Below the pieces are notes generated by a model. The model was not told the origin of the DNA. It did no database searches and saw only the letters and a program-made list of their open reading frames with translations. This document shows positions 10,401 to 18,897 of a stretch of DNA of 47,427 bases, one piece after another (the first letter of the stretch is position 1; every line of letters starts with the position of its first letter). Origin of the DNA: Rachicladosporium sp. CCFEE 5018 (Eukaryota; Ascomycota; Dothideomycetes; Cladosporiales; Cladosporiaceae); contig KZ111214.1 in NCBI GenBank assembly GCA_002077045.2, forward strand, positions 1 to 47,427, given 5' to 3'. A program made the translations under genes and the position numbers.

Positions 10401-12092
10401 CAGCTCTCGCAGCGCAGCAACAAGGTCGCGGTAGAAGATAGTATCGACTCGCCGCAGACCACATTGATCGACGAGACGAGTAGCCGCCCGGGCTCTGGCT
10501 ATAGCATGGATCAATCTCAAGCCTCGCAGATATCTCTAATACAGAAGGCAAGACCCCAGCAGCGCTCCAACATTGTTAAGTCTGTATCCGCGTCGCCTAG
10601 CCCGTCCAATTTCTACGCCGCAGACGAAGGTCACGTCGCGCCGTCTGCACATTCGATCGACCAAGGTGCTCACAGCACTGATGGGCCAAATCAAGTGCCC
10701 CTTAGACCGGACGACATCAGTCTCGTAGATGACGAAGGCTCAACAACAGCTAAGGCGAACAAACTGGAACCCTGGACGCACACTACTCACCCGGGAGACC
10801 TACCATCCGCTCCAGTGACCGACTCCCAGGCACCCAACGATGTCCTGCAGCGTCTGTTCGGCATTACGAATTCATTTGAGAGCGCCACAAACACCGTCGA
10901 GATTTCTGCGCCTACGCAACCGAACTCAACATCCCTAGAGGTCTTGTACCCTCGTCTGCCTTTCACACCGTCCTTCTCGCAGTCTCAGTCTTTTGGCTTC
11001 GAGACACAATTTCGGCCGCCTGGAGCGGAGATTGGTGTTGAAATGCAGACTGCAGCTGAGCTACCACCGACGCCGCAATTGACACAACAGCTATCTGAGC
11101 TCGCACAGTCTATAGCGTCGCAGAACGGAGAACAGGCAGATGAGAACAGTCCGCTTTTGGCAGCAGACGTTCGAGAGGAGCCTGCCAAGCCCAACGACAT
11201 CGCTCAAGAAGATGTCATTGAGACTCCCCACGAGGCCGTGCACATACGAGAGCCCGGTCTCCCACCAGCAGAGGTGGTCCCACCGCCAGACGAGATCTTC
11301 GAGCAAGTCACTGCGACGCTCAAAACACCACACCGCAAGTCTGTAACCGCTAGACTTAGCCACGTCCCCGAAGTCATCTCAGCCTGGTTCTCGCCCAAAT
11401 CCTCCAAAGCATTATCTGCCGTCAAGCCCGCACCAAATGGTCACATCATACCTGCCGCTAGTCCCTCCCTCCTAGCACCCCAGCTCTCGCAGACCACGGG
11501 TCTCCGGACTCCTCACGCCTACTTCCCACCCCTCGCCTCACTTACCTCTCATCTCAATACCTCGTCCCAGACCCCGCCCTCCACCGTAGATTTCCTCGCC
11601 GTCATCACCTTCGCTCCTTCCTCGCCTCAGCGCGCCAAGCTCGGGCCGAGGGACTATTACACCACGTTCCGCATCTCTGACCCTTCGATCCCCACTGAGA
11701 ACAAAGGCGCACGAGTCGAGATCTTCCGCCACTGGAAAGCTGTGCTCCCCACAGGAGAAGTCGGTGATGTAGTACTGCTGCGAGGTTTCGTGGTGAAGGG
11801 TTTGAAAGGCGGTGCTGGGGTGGGACTGAGAGCTAGTGCAGAGGGAGCTTGGTGCGTTTGGCGGTTTGGGGAGATGGAGAGACTTGAGAAGGAGGATCTC
11901 GATGAGAAGCATGATGGGCTGGACGGAGGGAGACCGATGTCCGGTAGTCTGGGTGTGAGGGAGGAGGTCAAGGGACCACCGGTGGAGTTTGGGGAGGCTG
12001 AGAGGGAGAAGGCGACGGAGCTAAGGGAGTGGTGGGTCGCACTGCATGAGAAAGGCAAGGCAGTTGATGAAGAGGAGGATTTAGACGTATAA
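7488..12092 (+). CDS. very long protein with terminal OB folds, Pot1/Cdc13-like telomere-binding candidate
   Basis: An uninterrupted frame of 1,534 residues from the ATG at 7488 (context CACAAGATGG). The C-terminal region, about residues 1,365-1,460 (FLAVITFAPSS, DYYTTFRISDPS, VEIFRHWKAVLP, GDVVLLRGFVV, WCVWRFG), matches the Pot1/Cdc13 single-stranded telomeric DNA-binding OB fold. The order of strands and the RISD/D-x-S motif after a Tyr-rich strand are characteristic. The first 90 residues (IRAVITLCWPYSSS, QVRVRFHGVAA, GDEVELEL) also look like a small beta-barrel. Between them lie about 1,250 low-complexity residues rich in Ser, Pro, Asp and Glu with many SP/TP sites, likely disordered and phosphorylated. 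One acidic patch, VIDLGSSSEAEDD, resembles a SUMO-interacting motif. By family knowledge this would be a nuclear telomere-end protein of the CST or shelterin type. The exact orthologue cannot be named from sequence alone. Confidence 0.75.
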   Translation: MAPTTAVVPIQSLNTSIPPPTGQTIRAVITLCWPYSSSTRQCALLLADPDFRLRSRKGQVRVRFHGVAAEAIAKAKPGIGDEVELELGGAGWVGSGLGGGMVQTPGKSVRELEYHGAVRLKLSRDGGSVQNVFVEKKVVNEQAHAQVHVHEMQQPAPIQSHVREHPRTSFGAAPLTSSRYSSPAFLHRARLAEDNSLDRLFAEDVDGDGSPRKRVRVSIGEVRDWRVVSRTPSPVKEHSPAKPVSSPPELHTIRNGLSFPSLDGDTDKSSPSNGHEMSVSPTPAPRSIGEDIDARTMLPPTLPRLQVPELHSIPDHGMEENDEPTTPRLRPIPSAKLAAPSPFPTEVVKQSNAPPLREIPDTYAEDDEMVDADPANTSGDDVDLEDRSQVLQAPSSIGQENVFQNDGTAHHRELAPSDVSAILDQSEELGNNGMSLQPDSVPSEPAVSIHGGLDESSIKDAEIQPDFAVPQAGDDTQSQVPSSIALNLVTIHKELPDTATGKEPQSVANDDLFTSSTSSQIRSPVRQQPLLRPQQSTLSRKIVNQSPEPTGYFKSGWDQAASADRSTFASGWNTNAGVDATSTSVGRQDHIRMTGADKVLKGAFKSLFGFPGTPSPTKEDPPPSVPIQHDGANDAQAAEPPHTPAQIPQEAMRARESSLADIPQFDGPAVSKPTMFGWKAASSQELLSVNEPPSELLSLDDASVLHGAAEVTEDLPEVNDLAQRIEEPDLPKQNGQPPISTAQSAVDVIDLGSSSEAEDDLRSPARAVSQYAAPDQSSPYLPSSPAPFDFGSALKSVETGDEVEELDYSVFINESADESDQEDDRSRLASVAVQSIATAGSNAMTPILPDDVESVATAPNAGSVQGSSFEPMSLEGSATPVYTPRTASPVQQVEEDSRPLTYPQLPRSSPVQLDQPHLTTTTANSSFQQISSSPLAQSQHSPAHDIEMLDLSQPYVDEHPPPSHSKPQYLSQLSQRSNKVAVEDSIDSPQTTLIDETSSRPGSGYSMDQSQASQISLIQKARPQQRSNIVKSVSASPSPSNFYAADEGHVAPSAHSIDQGAHSTDGPNQVPLRPDDISLVDDEGSTTAKANKLEPWTHTTHPGDLPSAPVTDSQAPNDVLQRLFGITNSFESATNTVEISAPTQPNSTSLEVLYPRLPFTPSFSQSQSFGFETQFRPPGAEIGVEMQTAAELPPTPQLTQQLSELAQSIASQNGEQADENSPLLAADVREEPAKPNDIAQEDVIETPHEAVHIREPGLPPAEVVPPPDEIFEQVTATLKTPHRKSVTARLSHVPEVISAWFSPKSSKALSAVKPAPNGHIIPAASPSLLAPQLSQTTGLRTPHAYFPPLASLTSHLNTSSQTPPSTVDFLAVITFAPSSPQRAKLGPRDYYTTFRISDPSIPTENKGARVEIFRHWKAVLPTGEVGDVVLLRGFVVKGLKGGAGVGLRASAEGAWCVWRFGEMERLEKEDLDEKHDGLDGGRPMSGSLGVREEVKGPPVEFGEAEREKATELREWWVALHEKGKAVDEEEDLDV

Positions 12093-12235
12093 GTACTGGC
12101 TGTGATATTACTGACTGAACGTTTGAATGCATAGTCGTTGGAGTGTACGCTATGGCACGTAGCTCTAGACGTGTAGCAACGGCTCGATAGTCCGCTGAGT
12201 ACATAGCATATCTTGCTCTTGCAAGTCCTCGCACA

Positions 12236-14869
12236 CTACCTATTCAGCAAGCTCCCCTGCGCGAACTTCCCCTCCCCACTCAGATCAACCAGCGGTCCCT
12301 TCGCCCGACTTCCATCCATCACGCCTCTGCCCCTAGACCCTCCACCCCATCCCTGCGGCGACCCAGCCAATAGTCCATCGCCGGTAAACGCCGGCCCGGT
12401 GACCGGCGCACCGTACTCTGGACTCGTACTCTGCGCCGGTCGATGCACAGACTTCATTGGCTGCGGAGCGGTATTCTGACTAGTCTGCGGACGGTACGTA
12501 TGAGATGGGCTGCTGTTGTTGGCATTTCTGCCACGCCAGTCGGTGCTAGGTGGTGCGCCGATCGGATCATCTGGGCTGGTTGCGGCTTCGATAAGGTTTC
12601 CGGGTCCTACAGCATCCGGGCGGTGACCACGGCCTTTGTTGGCGTGCTGGGGTGGCTCTTTGTAGGCTGGTGTAAGGTCCACCAGAGGTTTATACGCGCC
12701 AGCACCTGAGCGGGAGCCGGTGCGCTCGAGGTCTACTGATTGTCGGTGAGGGTTATCGCCACGGCGGGAGGCGCGGCGTTGCAGGTCGTCGGCTTGTCTC
12801 ACTGACGCACGTCGGTTTGGCATGCCATCCGTGGAGAGGCGTGCTGATCTGCCAGGCGCGCCGCCCTTGTCGTTCAGGATGTTATGACTTGTCGTCCAGT
12901 CCTGTCTGTCTGATGCATTGCCATTGCGTTGCCGTTGGCTGTAGTTTCGGCCCAAACGATCACCTAGGTCAAGCTGGTCTGGCCTGCCGACGTCCATGGA
13001 CCTACGCTTACTGTCTACTGAAGCCCGTCTGGCGAGATTGCCAAGTGGCTCGTCATCAGCCAGTAATGCTCTGTTGAGCGCAAGTGGTGGGTGCTGGCCT
13101 TTGGCTCTTGTACTACTGTGTCTCTGCGGTGCGCCGCTTCGTGAGCCCATCCTGACAGGACGTCCATCACTCGTCGCTGGGCGTTCGTTGAACTGGTCCA
13201 CATCGACCAGCGGCCGGAAGCTACCCAGCTGATAGTGACTCTCCATCGAGTCCATCTTCCTGTGTGCTGTGTTGTGTGAGGTGTCTTGCGCCGAGTGATA
13301 CCCATTCGCCACAGCATTGGCGTGAATCTGTTCTTCAGTGGGCTTGGCCTTGACACCCTCGCCCATCACATTGACTAAGTACCAGCTACGCCAGCCTTGT
13401 ATAGCATTGTAGAACTCATCGGCGGTCCGTCGATCGTTAGTGCAAAAGAAGTGGACGAAGTTCTGGGTGCTCTCGAACATGGCAGTCTTCTCTTGTGACT
13501 TGATCGCGAAGCAGTTCTTCTTCGGTGGCTTGATCTTCTTCCGTATCTTCTCAATAGTCGGGCTGTAAATATCAAAGTCGCTCATATGGCACACGTTGAC
13601 CTGATCCCTTGACTTCTCAGCATCTTTCTGGCAAGTAATCTGGCCATCTGGCTTAAGCGTGATAAAGCGCTTGTCCCAGCTGCCGACCTTCTGCGAGTAG
13701 TGCATGAGAAACGTGGACTCGGTCGGTCTGTGCTTGGGGACTTCCGTCAGGCTCAGTTCAGCCTCCGAAGTACCAGTCCGTGGGTCGATGAGAAGCAGAC
13801 TGTTCTGCTTGTCCGAGTCCCAGCTGTTCATCACATCACGAATGTGCTCGTAACGCCTAAGCGGACGTTGTATGCCGACCGTACTGAATGACTCTAAGAT
13901 CACCGCAGATCTTACATTGATCGACTCGCTCATTGCGATAGATGCACTCTTAATGAGCTCGACGGGAGTTGTCGTAGGCGTGACGGGGAACAGCATCTTG
14001 CTCCTGCCACACTCCACCAAGACTCTACGATCACCGGTGTTGACGGCCGAGACAGGCGCATCTGTGCCAGGGACGATACCGCCTCCTCCAGCAAGGATGG
14101 CTTGAGGTCCTTCGTTCGAAACCGGTCTTGCAATTGGGACCTTCTCGGCAGATGATGCACCAACACCGCGTTTCCGCTTGAAGAGCCCGAAGCAACCGCC
14201 CTTCTCATCGTCGTCATCGTCATAGCTCGGCAGCATAGGGGTGCTTGTCGTTGCTTTGATCTGCGACGACGAGGGCGGGCCGTCGATATGGGTTGGAGGA
14301 GGTGGCTTGGGCGGAGGGAAAAGCTCGCCGGAAGGGATAGATGGCGGAAGTTGAGGTCTCGCTAGTGAGGATACTGGTACTGGGCCCCGCCCTGACGATC
14401 GTGTGCGAACGTGAAGCATCTCCCGGCTTCCGGACTCCTCATCTTCGTGGTATCTGTCGAACGCACCAGGACGGACCGACGGGCTATCATCGCGAGCGTG
14501 ATCTCCATCTCTCCTTTGTTGTACCCGACGAACTGGCGATGACTCTGCTCGCTGGCCTTCCCGGACCCTCGACAAGGGAGACTGCGACGTGGTAGGTGGC
14601 GAATGCCGCACCGCACCTGCGGCTGGCCTATGGCTCAACGCACCATAGTCCTGATCGCTCGCAGTGGCCGGTCGTGATTCACTGCCTGGACCATTCTTGC
14701 GGCGATATCGCGACTTGCTTCTCAATACACCATCCTCATCATGCGCCTCATCCTCCGGGATCGCAGGAACAGCAGGCGCATCATTCAGATCCTGCTCTTG
14801 CTGCGCTTTCTGACGCTGTGACCGATACCGCGACACCTTGCGCTGAGGTGAAGATACGCTGTCCGACAT
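12236..14869 (-). CDS. RA-PH domain adaptor protein
   Basis: An intronless gene of 877 residues from the ATG at 14869 (MSDSVSSPQRKV). The open frame extends further upstream but begins at a TTG, so the Met is preferred. Residues 1-270 are low-complexity, with Arg/Ser patches, a Pro-rich stretch (FPPPKPPPPTH) and a KGGCFGLFKRKR basic-Cys motif. About 275-360 is a Ras-association-type ubiquitin fold (VLVECGRSKMLFPV, LLLIDPRTG). About 385-500 is a pleckstrin-homology domain (STFLMHYSQKVGSWDKRFITL through FYNAIQGWRSWYLVNV with the C-terminal Trp). The adjacent RA-PH order recalls animal MRL/Grb7-type adaptors that link Ras-family GTPases and phosphoinositides to the actin cortex, so a role in polarity is an inference. 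The C-terminal 370 residues are disordered. It ends 143 bases from the convergent OB-fold gene. Confidence 0.85.
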   Translation of the reverse strand: MSDSVSSPQRKVSRYRSQRQKAQQEQDLNDAPAVPAIPEDEAHDEDGVLRSKSRYRRKNGPGSESRPATASDQDYGALSHRPAAGAVRHSPPTTSQSPLSRVREGQRAESSPVRRVQQRRDGDHARDDSPSVRPGAFDRYHEDEESGSREMLHVRTRSSGRGPVPVSSLARPQLPPSIPSGELFPPPKPPPPTHIDGPPSSSQIKATTSTPMLPSYDDDDDEKGGCFGLFKRKRGVGASSAEKVPIARPVSNEGPQAILAGGGGIVPGTDAPVSAVNTGDRRVLVECGRSKMLFPVTPTTTPVELIKSASIAMSESINVRSAVILESFSTVGIQRPLRRYEHIRDVMNSWDSDKQNSLLLIDPRTGTSEAELSLTEVPKHRPTESTFLMHYSQKVGSWDKRFITLKPDGQITCQKDAEKSRDQVNVCHMSDFDIYSPTIEKIRKKIKPPKKNCFAIKSQEKTAMFESTQNFVHFFCTNDRRTADEFYNAIQGWRSWYLVNVMGEGVKAKPTEEQIHANAVANGYHSAQDTSHNTAHRKMDSMESHYQLGSFRPLVDVDQFNERPATSDGRPVRMGSRSGAPQRHSSTRAKGQHPPLALNRALLADDEPLGNLARRASVDSKRRSMDVGRPDQLDLGDRLGRNYSQRQRNGNASDRQDWTTSHNILNDKGGAPGRSARLSTDGMPNRRASVRQADDLQRRASRRGDNPHRQSVDLERTGSRSGAGAYKPLVDLTPAYKEPPQHANKGRGHRPDAVGPGNLIEAATSPDDPIGAPPSTDWRGRNANNSSPSHTYRPQTSQNTAPQPMKSVHRPAQSTSPEYGAPVTGPAFTGDGLLAGSPQGWGGGSRGRGVMDGSRAKGPLVDLSGEGKFAQGSLLNR

Positions 14870-15703
14870 CACGGCATCTCGTGATCCCGGCAATGTATAT
14901 GTCCCGTTTGGTATGGTAATGCTCGGGGCTCGGTCCGAATGTGGGCTAGATTTTGAAATAATGCATTCGCACCTGCGCACTTGGCTGTCTACAGGCCAGA
15001 ATCTCAAGCGGTCGTACAGACGACTGCTTCTAGGGCGAATTCTGTGCCTGTCAGGGAGCACAAGGCCGCTGAAGTTGCAACAAAAGTAAATTGGACAGAG
15101 AGGCAATTCAGGTCAAGGTTCGCGTCACGCGCTCTTTAAACTCTCGGTATGCCAAACCCTGTTTGTGGGGTGCAGATGCGCATACGGCATTTTTGCCCCG
15201 GCTGTGCCTGCCAAGACGGCGGTTGAACACCGGAGCTGTAAAACACGTTATTGTCAATCATCGGCTTGGCATATGAACACTCATTGCATGAGACATACTT
15301 GTGTGACAACCGCGAGCCTGCCGGACACAACATGGCAGTGAGGTTATGGGACTCGTCCACACCCTCAGGCGAAGGTCATACCTAGTCGCAAGGCATGAGC
15401 CAAGATCTCTGGGGAAGACTTCCAGACGTCTTCTCTTTCGTCTCCTTCTGATATTGCCGTGCAACTCGGAAACTCGCACCACGATGCGCCGTAGCACCTC
15501 AAGAATGAGTGGCGACGAGTACGAGGTATTGACGCACCATGTGAAGATTGCCAAAGACGGTGCTTCCGTGCTCGTGCTACGCACTTGCCGTATCATGGAT
15601 GCACCGAGACGCTGCTTCCCGTATGTGTTGCGGTCGAGGCAAACGGTGGTATAACTCTCTGCATCTCATTACACTCGATCTTCAGCATGATATCTATCCA
15701 GCA
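14870..15703. promoter_or_regulatory. divergent intergenic region, RA-PH gene / GT25-like gene
   Basis: These 834 bases lie between two divergent start codons. Short frames exist on both strands, but none has a credible composition, start and splice context. I see no repeat or RNA gene. Confidence 0.4.
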
Positions 15704-16952
15704 ATGGAGCGACGCACGAATCGATGGCTGCTGCTTGCTCTGGCGTTGTTGCTGAGGATCACCATTGTCCGCCACGCGGACATCGGGCGCATCCGGCACG
15801 TTGCTCACAATATCACGAACCGCCTCAGACCACTGTACACGGGGGCACATGCTAATACAACGCTTGGTGTGAGTGCCGTCACAGGTCCCACTGCTGTGTG
15901 GAGAGTTCAGCTCACACGTCGACGGGTGCGTGACTGATCGATGACAGTTCGGAGCAATCATCGCGGTCTCTCGCCCAGGCTCATCACGCCGTGAAGGTCT
16001 GATCCGTGCAGCCAATATCACCGAGATCGACATCACGATACCAGATCAGCCGCAATGGACCGCAGAAGATATCGCCAATCTGCGCGCAGCCGAGAATAGT
16101 ACCATTACTCGCGGCTCAGCACTCGCTTGGCTAGGCCATTTGACTGCCATCCGCTACTTCTTGCATAACACCACGTTATCCACCGTGTTAATCCTCGAAG
16201 ATGACGTGGACTTCTCCCTGCATCTGCGCACCCACCACATCCCTCTGGCTGCGACGGCAATGCGGATGATAGCTTCGAATCTGACGATACCCCCTTCGCC
16301 ACGAAACCACAAATCACGTCTTCAAAACTACTGGGGTATCCCAAACACCTGGGATCTTCTCTACCTCGGCCACTGCGGCGACTTCTACGCGCCAGAATCG
16401 CTCGCCTCGCTCCCTCAGTCACAGGTTATCATCTACCCGGACGCCACTCTCCCGCCTCACTCAGCACTGCACGGCAAAACCTCGAGTCAGCTCTCCGACC
16501 TTCACGTCCCCGAAGGTCATCGCCTCTTGCACCCTTCGATCTCCCCTCTCTGTACCTTCGCCTTCGCACTCACGCGCCACTCCGCGCACCGCATACTCAC
16601 GCAGTACGCTGCGCGCGAAGCTGATGGCGGGACGGAGGCGTACGACGTCCGCATCCTGGAGGCGTGCAGGGATCCTACCTTCAGGTGCTGGACGGTGAAT
16701 CCGGAGTTGTTCCATCATGTGGAAGCGGAGAGCGAGATTGCTGCTGTGAATGGTGGTGAGCAGTGGAGTGTTACCGAAGCGGAGGGAGATGCAAGGGAGG
16801 AGGCGTTCAATATTGGATGTGGAGTTAGGGGTTTGGCTGTGAGGGAAGGTGAGAGTGTGGCGGAGGCGCGGGAAAGACTTCGAGGTGAGGAGAGGTGCAG
16901 GATAGGGGGTGTGGAGCGGGACGAGGGACAGCAGGGAGCACAGCGAGGATGA
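15704..16952 (+). CDS. GT25-like type II membrane glycosyltransferase
   Basis: Exon 1 is 15704-15868 and the intron 15869-15947 (donor GTGAGT, acceptor GACAG). Exon 2 is 15948-16952, joined in phase 0, for 389 residues. The N-terminus MERRTNRWLLLALALLLRI is a basic patch plus one hydrophobic helix, a type II anchor typical of Golgi glycosyltransferases. The catalytic region has the glycosyltransferase family 25 hallmarks: GSALAWLGHLTAIRYFL followed by VLILEDDVDF, where the acidic cluster would bind the metal and nucleotide sugar. Later come LYLGHCGDFY and a His-rich acceptor region. Members transfer hexoses to protein or lipid acceptors in the secretory pathway, and the donor and acceptor here are unknown. 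The last 60 residues are charged and low-complexity. The opposite-strand 183-residue frame is a shadow. Confidence 0.82.
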
Positions 16953-17584
16953 CATCCGACAGGTGTCGATGGAGGGGAGCAGCATGGCCAGCGATCTATC
17001 GCTCAATAGCACGATCGTATATGTGTATCAAGATTCTTACCTTTCAATCCGTTCCGAGCAAGCCCAGCTATTTGCGCGCGAGCAGAGTCTCGATGGCGCA
17101 GAGTCCTGTCCGGCGGAAAACCTTGGAACGTGGGGACACCTCGTACGCTCACTAGCGCAGATCACGATCCAGCCAATCAAAAGTCTGTTCGAACTTCCTA
17201 CCTCATCAACCTCAACATCACTTACGCTCTCTGACCCTCGCCCCAGTCGATGACATTATGCAGGCTTCTTACGATGGTGCGTTCCATGTCAAAGATCCTG
17301 TGAACAGTCTCCGATGGTAGACTTGAAATTTTGCCAGACTACGAGACGGCTGATGTTTCATGCGTTTGAAAGCTGAGTCGATGCATTGAAACGATAGTGT
17401 AGAGTCTCGAGCTGTCTCACGAAGGAGTGGTGAACTTTGCTGCGATGCGGGCTTGGGAGTGTCTCGGTGGAAGAGACTGATGTATCTATGCAGGTCACTC
17501 TCAATTGCCCCATTCTCTCCACTTTGCTTTTTTGCGTGTTGTCGAGACTTAAGTTTCTTGCGGTGCTTCCTACTTCCGACCACC
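16953..17584. other. intergenic region upstream of the secreted Ser/Thr-rich gene
   Basis: This stretch holds 632 bases. A small + strand frame continues out of the GT25-like 3' end to 17253 in another phase, and a 214-residue minus frame overlaps the next gene. I support neither as a gene. A C/T-rich tract just before the ATG at 17585 (about 17508-17584) looks like a fungal promoter/5' UTR pyrimidine stretch. Confidence 0.4.
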
Positions 17585-18656
17585 ATGGTCACATTGCGTA
17601 GTGCTTCGTGCCTCACCTTCGCTCTTGTGGGTAGCAGTGTACTCGCGCAGATTGCGCCGATGTGCCAGAATGGAGCATATGGCAATCTCGCGTGCCTTGC
17701 GAGCGAGCAAAGAGCGGCTAGCTTGTGCTCCTCACGATTACCAGCTCGGACATTGACAGTTACCAGCACGACATCGGTGTTGTCCGTCATCACTGCTATC
17801 GCGAGCGCCGATGCGACAGCTGAGCCAGTAACGGTGAAAGTTACGAGCTTCGAGAATGAGACTGTGACTGTGACGAGGTATGTCGATTCGTCGGCGCGAT
17901 GCCCAGTCACCACTTCTGATTGGTAATAGTGGCGAACGCTCGACGACGTACCAGCCGGTGTTCGTGACTAGCCGGGTGTCGAAGACCATCACGACGTACA
18001 CCGACAGCGCCTCAAGCTCGCCCACTGGGGCAGGATCCTCAGCCGCATGCCGTGCATCCGGACTCCCCGTACTCTCAAGTCTGTCAGACGTCGCTCTCAG
18101 CTCAGCGTGCTCCTGTCTCGGCTTGAGCGCTTCGACCACCACTTCGACTCTCTACGTCACCTCCGCCATCGCGTCAACGACGACCTCATATCCTGGCGAC
18201 AGTTCGCCGCCAACGATAACAGCGTACTTCCTCGCCCGTCTGACAATCACCACGACCCTCACACCATCGAAAGTCGTCGTACCTCTGACAGCCACACTCA
18301 CCTCCTCGACCACGATTACTCTCGCTCTCCCTGCGCCGAGCTTCACGCAGATCTTTGGCCCGCAGGCAGGCTGCAACAATATTGGCGTGTTCAACTCGAC
18401 CGACCTTGACACATCTATTACGGATGCTGGAGTCGCAGCGCAGCAGTGCAAGGCGATCTGCAAGCAAGAGCCGCGGTGCAAGTTCCTTTGGGTGCAGAAT
18501 ATGTTGGCAGATTATGGGTCGCTGGAACCGAGGTTCGAGTGCGGGCTGAACAATGAGGCATTGGAGCCGAGGAATCTGGTCTGTGGCGGTGACGAAGGCA
18601 TATATGGCGATGCGTGTGGGTTTACGGTGCTGGGTAGAGGCGCACCGATGCGGTAA
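17585..18656 (+). CDS. secreted Ser/Thr-rich protein with Cys-rich (PAN/apple-like) C-terminus
   Basis: The start at 17585 sits in a strong context (CACCATGG). Exon 1 is 17585-17877 and the intron 17878-17929 (GTATGT, branch CTGAT, acceptor AATAG). Exon 2 is 17930-18656, for 339 residues. A signal peptide (SCLTFALVGSSVLAQ) is followed by a short Cys-containing segment. Then come about 190 residues dominated by Thr, Ser and Val (VTSTTSVLSVITAIAS, ARLTITTTLTPSK), a likely heavily O-glycosylated stalk. The last 90 residues hold about seven cysteines (AGCNNIG, AAQQCKAICKQEPRCKFLW, FECGLNN, LVCGG, DACGF), in an arrangement like fungal PAN/apple-type modules that bind protein or carbohydrate. No GPI signal is evident at the C-terminus, so it is probably secreted or wall-bound. 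Function unknown. Confidence 0.75.
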
Positions 18657-18897
18657 TCTTTAGGTGCAGTCAGAGAGCCTTACCTGTAGAGTCAACGTCT
18701 CGCGAGCGTACTGTCGTCAAGCCCTTCCTACGCGTCGTAGTGAGACTTTGTGTGTCACGGCGGGCACGACGTGACCATGAATGGCCATGTCGGCATTCTG
18801 GCGAAGCAGTAACATTACTTCAATGCGCTCGGTCTCATGGCGTGGATCTCCTGGATTGCATGCTCTCGTGGCACTGCGTCAGCGGCCAAACGACTTG

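Noticed and set aside
16909..17253. small + strand frame following the GT25-like gene, with an internal ATG at 16969
   Set aside because: It overlaps the GT25 3' end in another phase and lacks a family, signal or splice context; could be 3' UTR.
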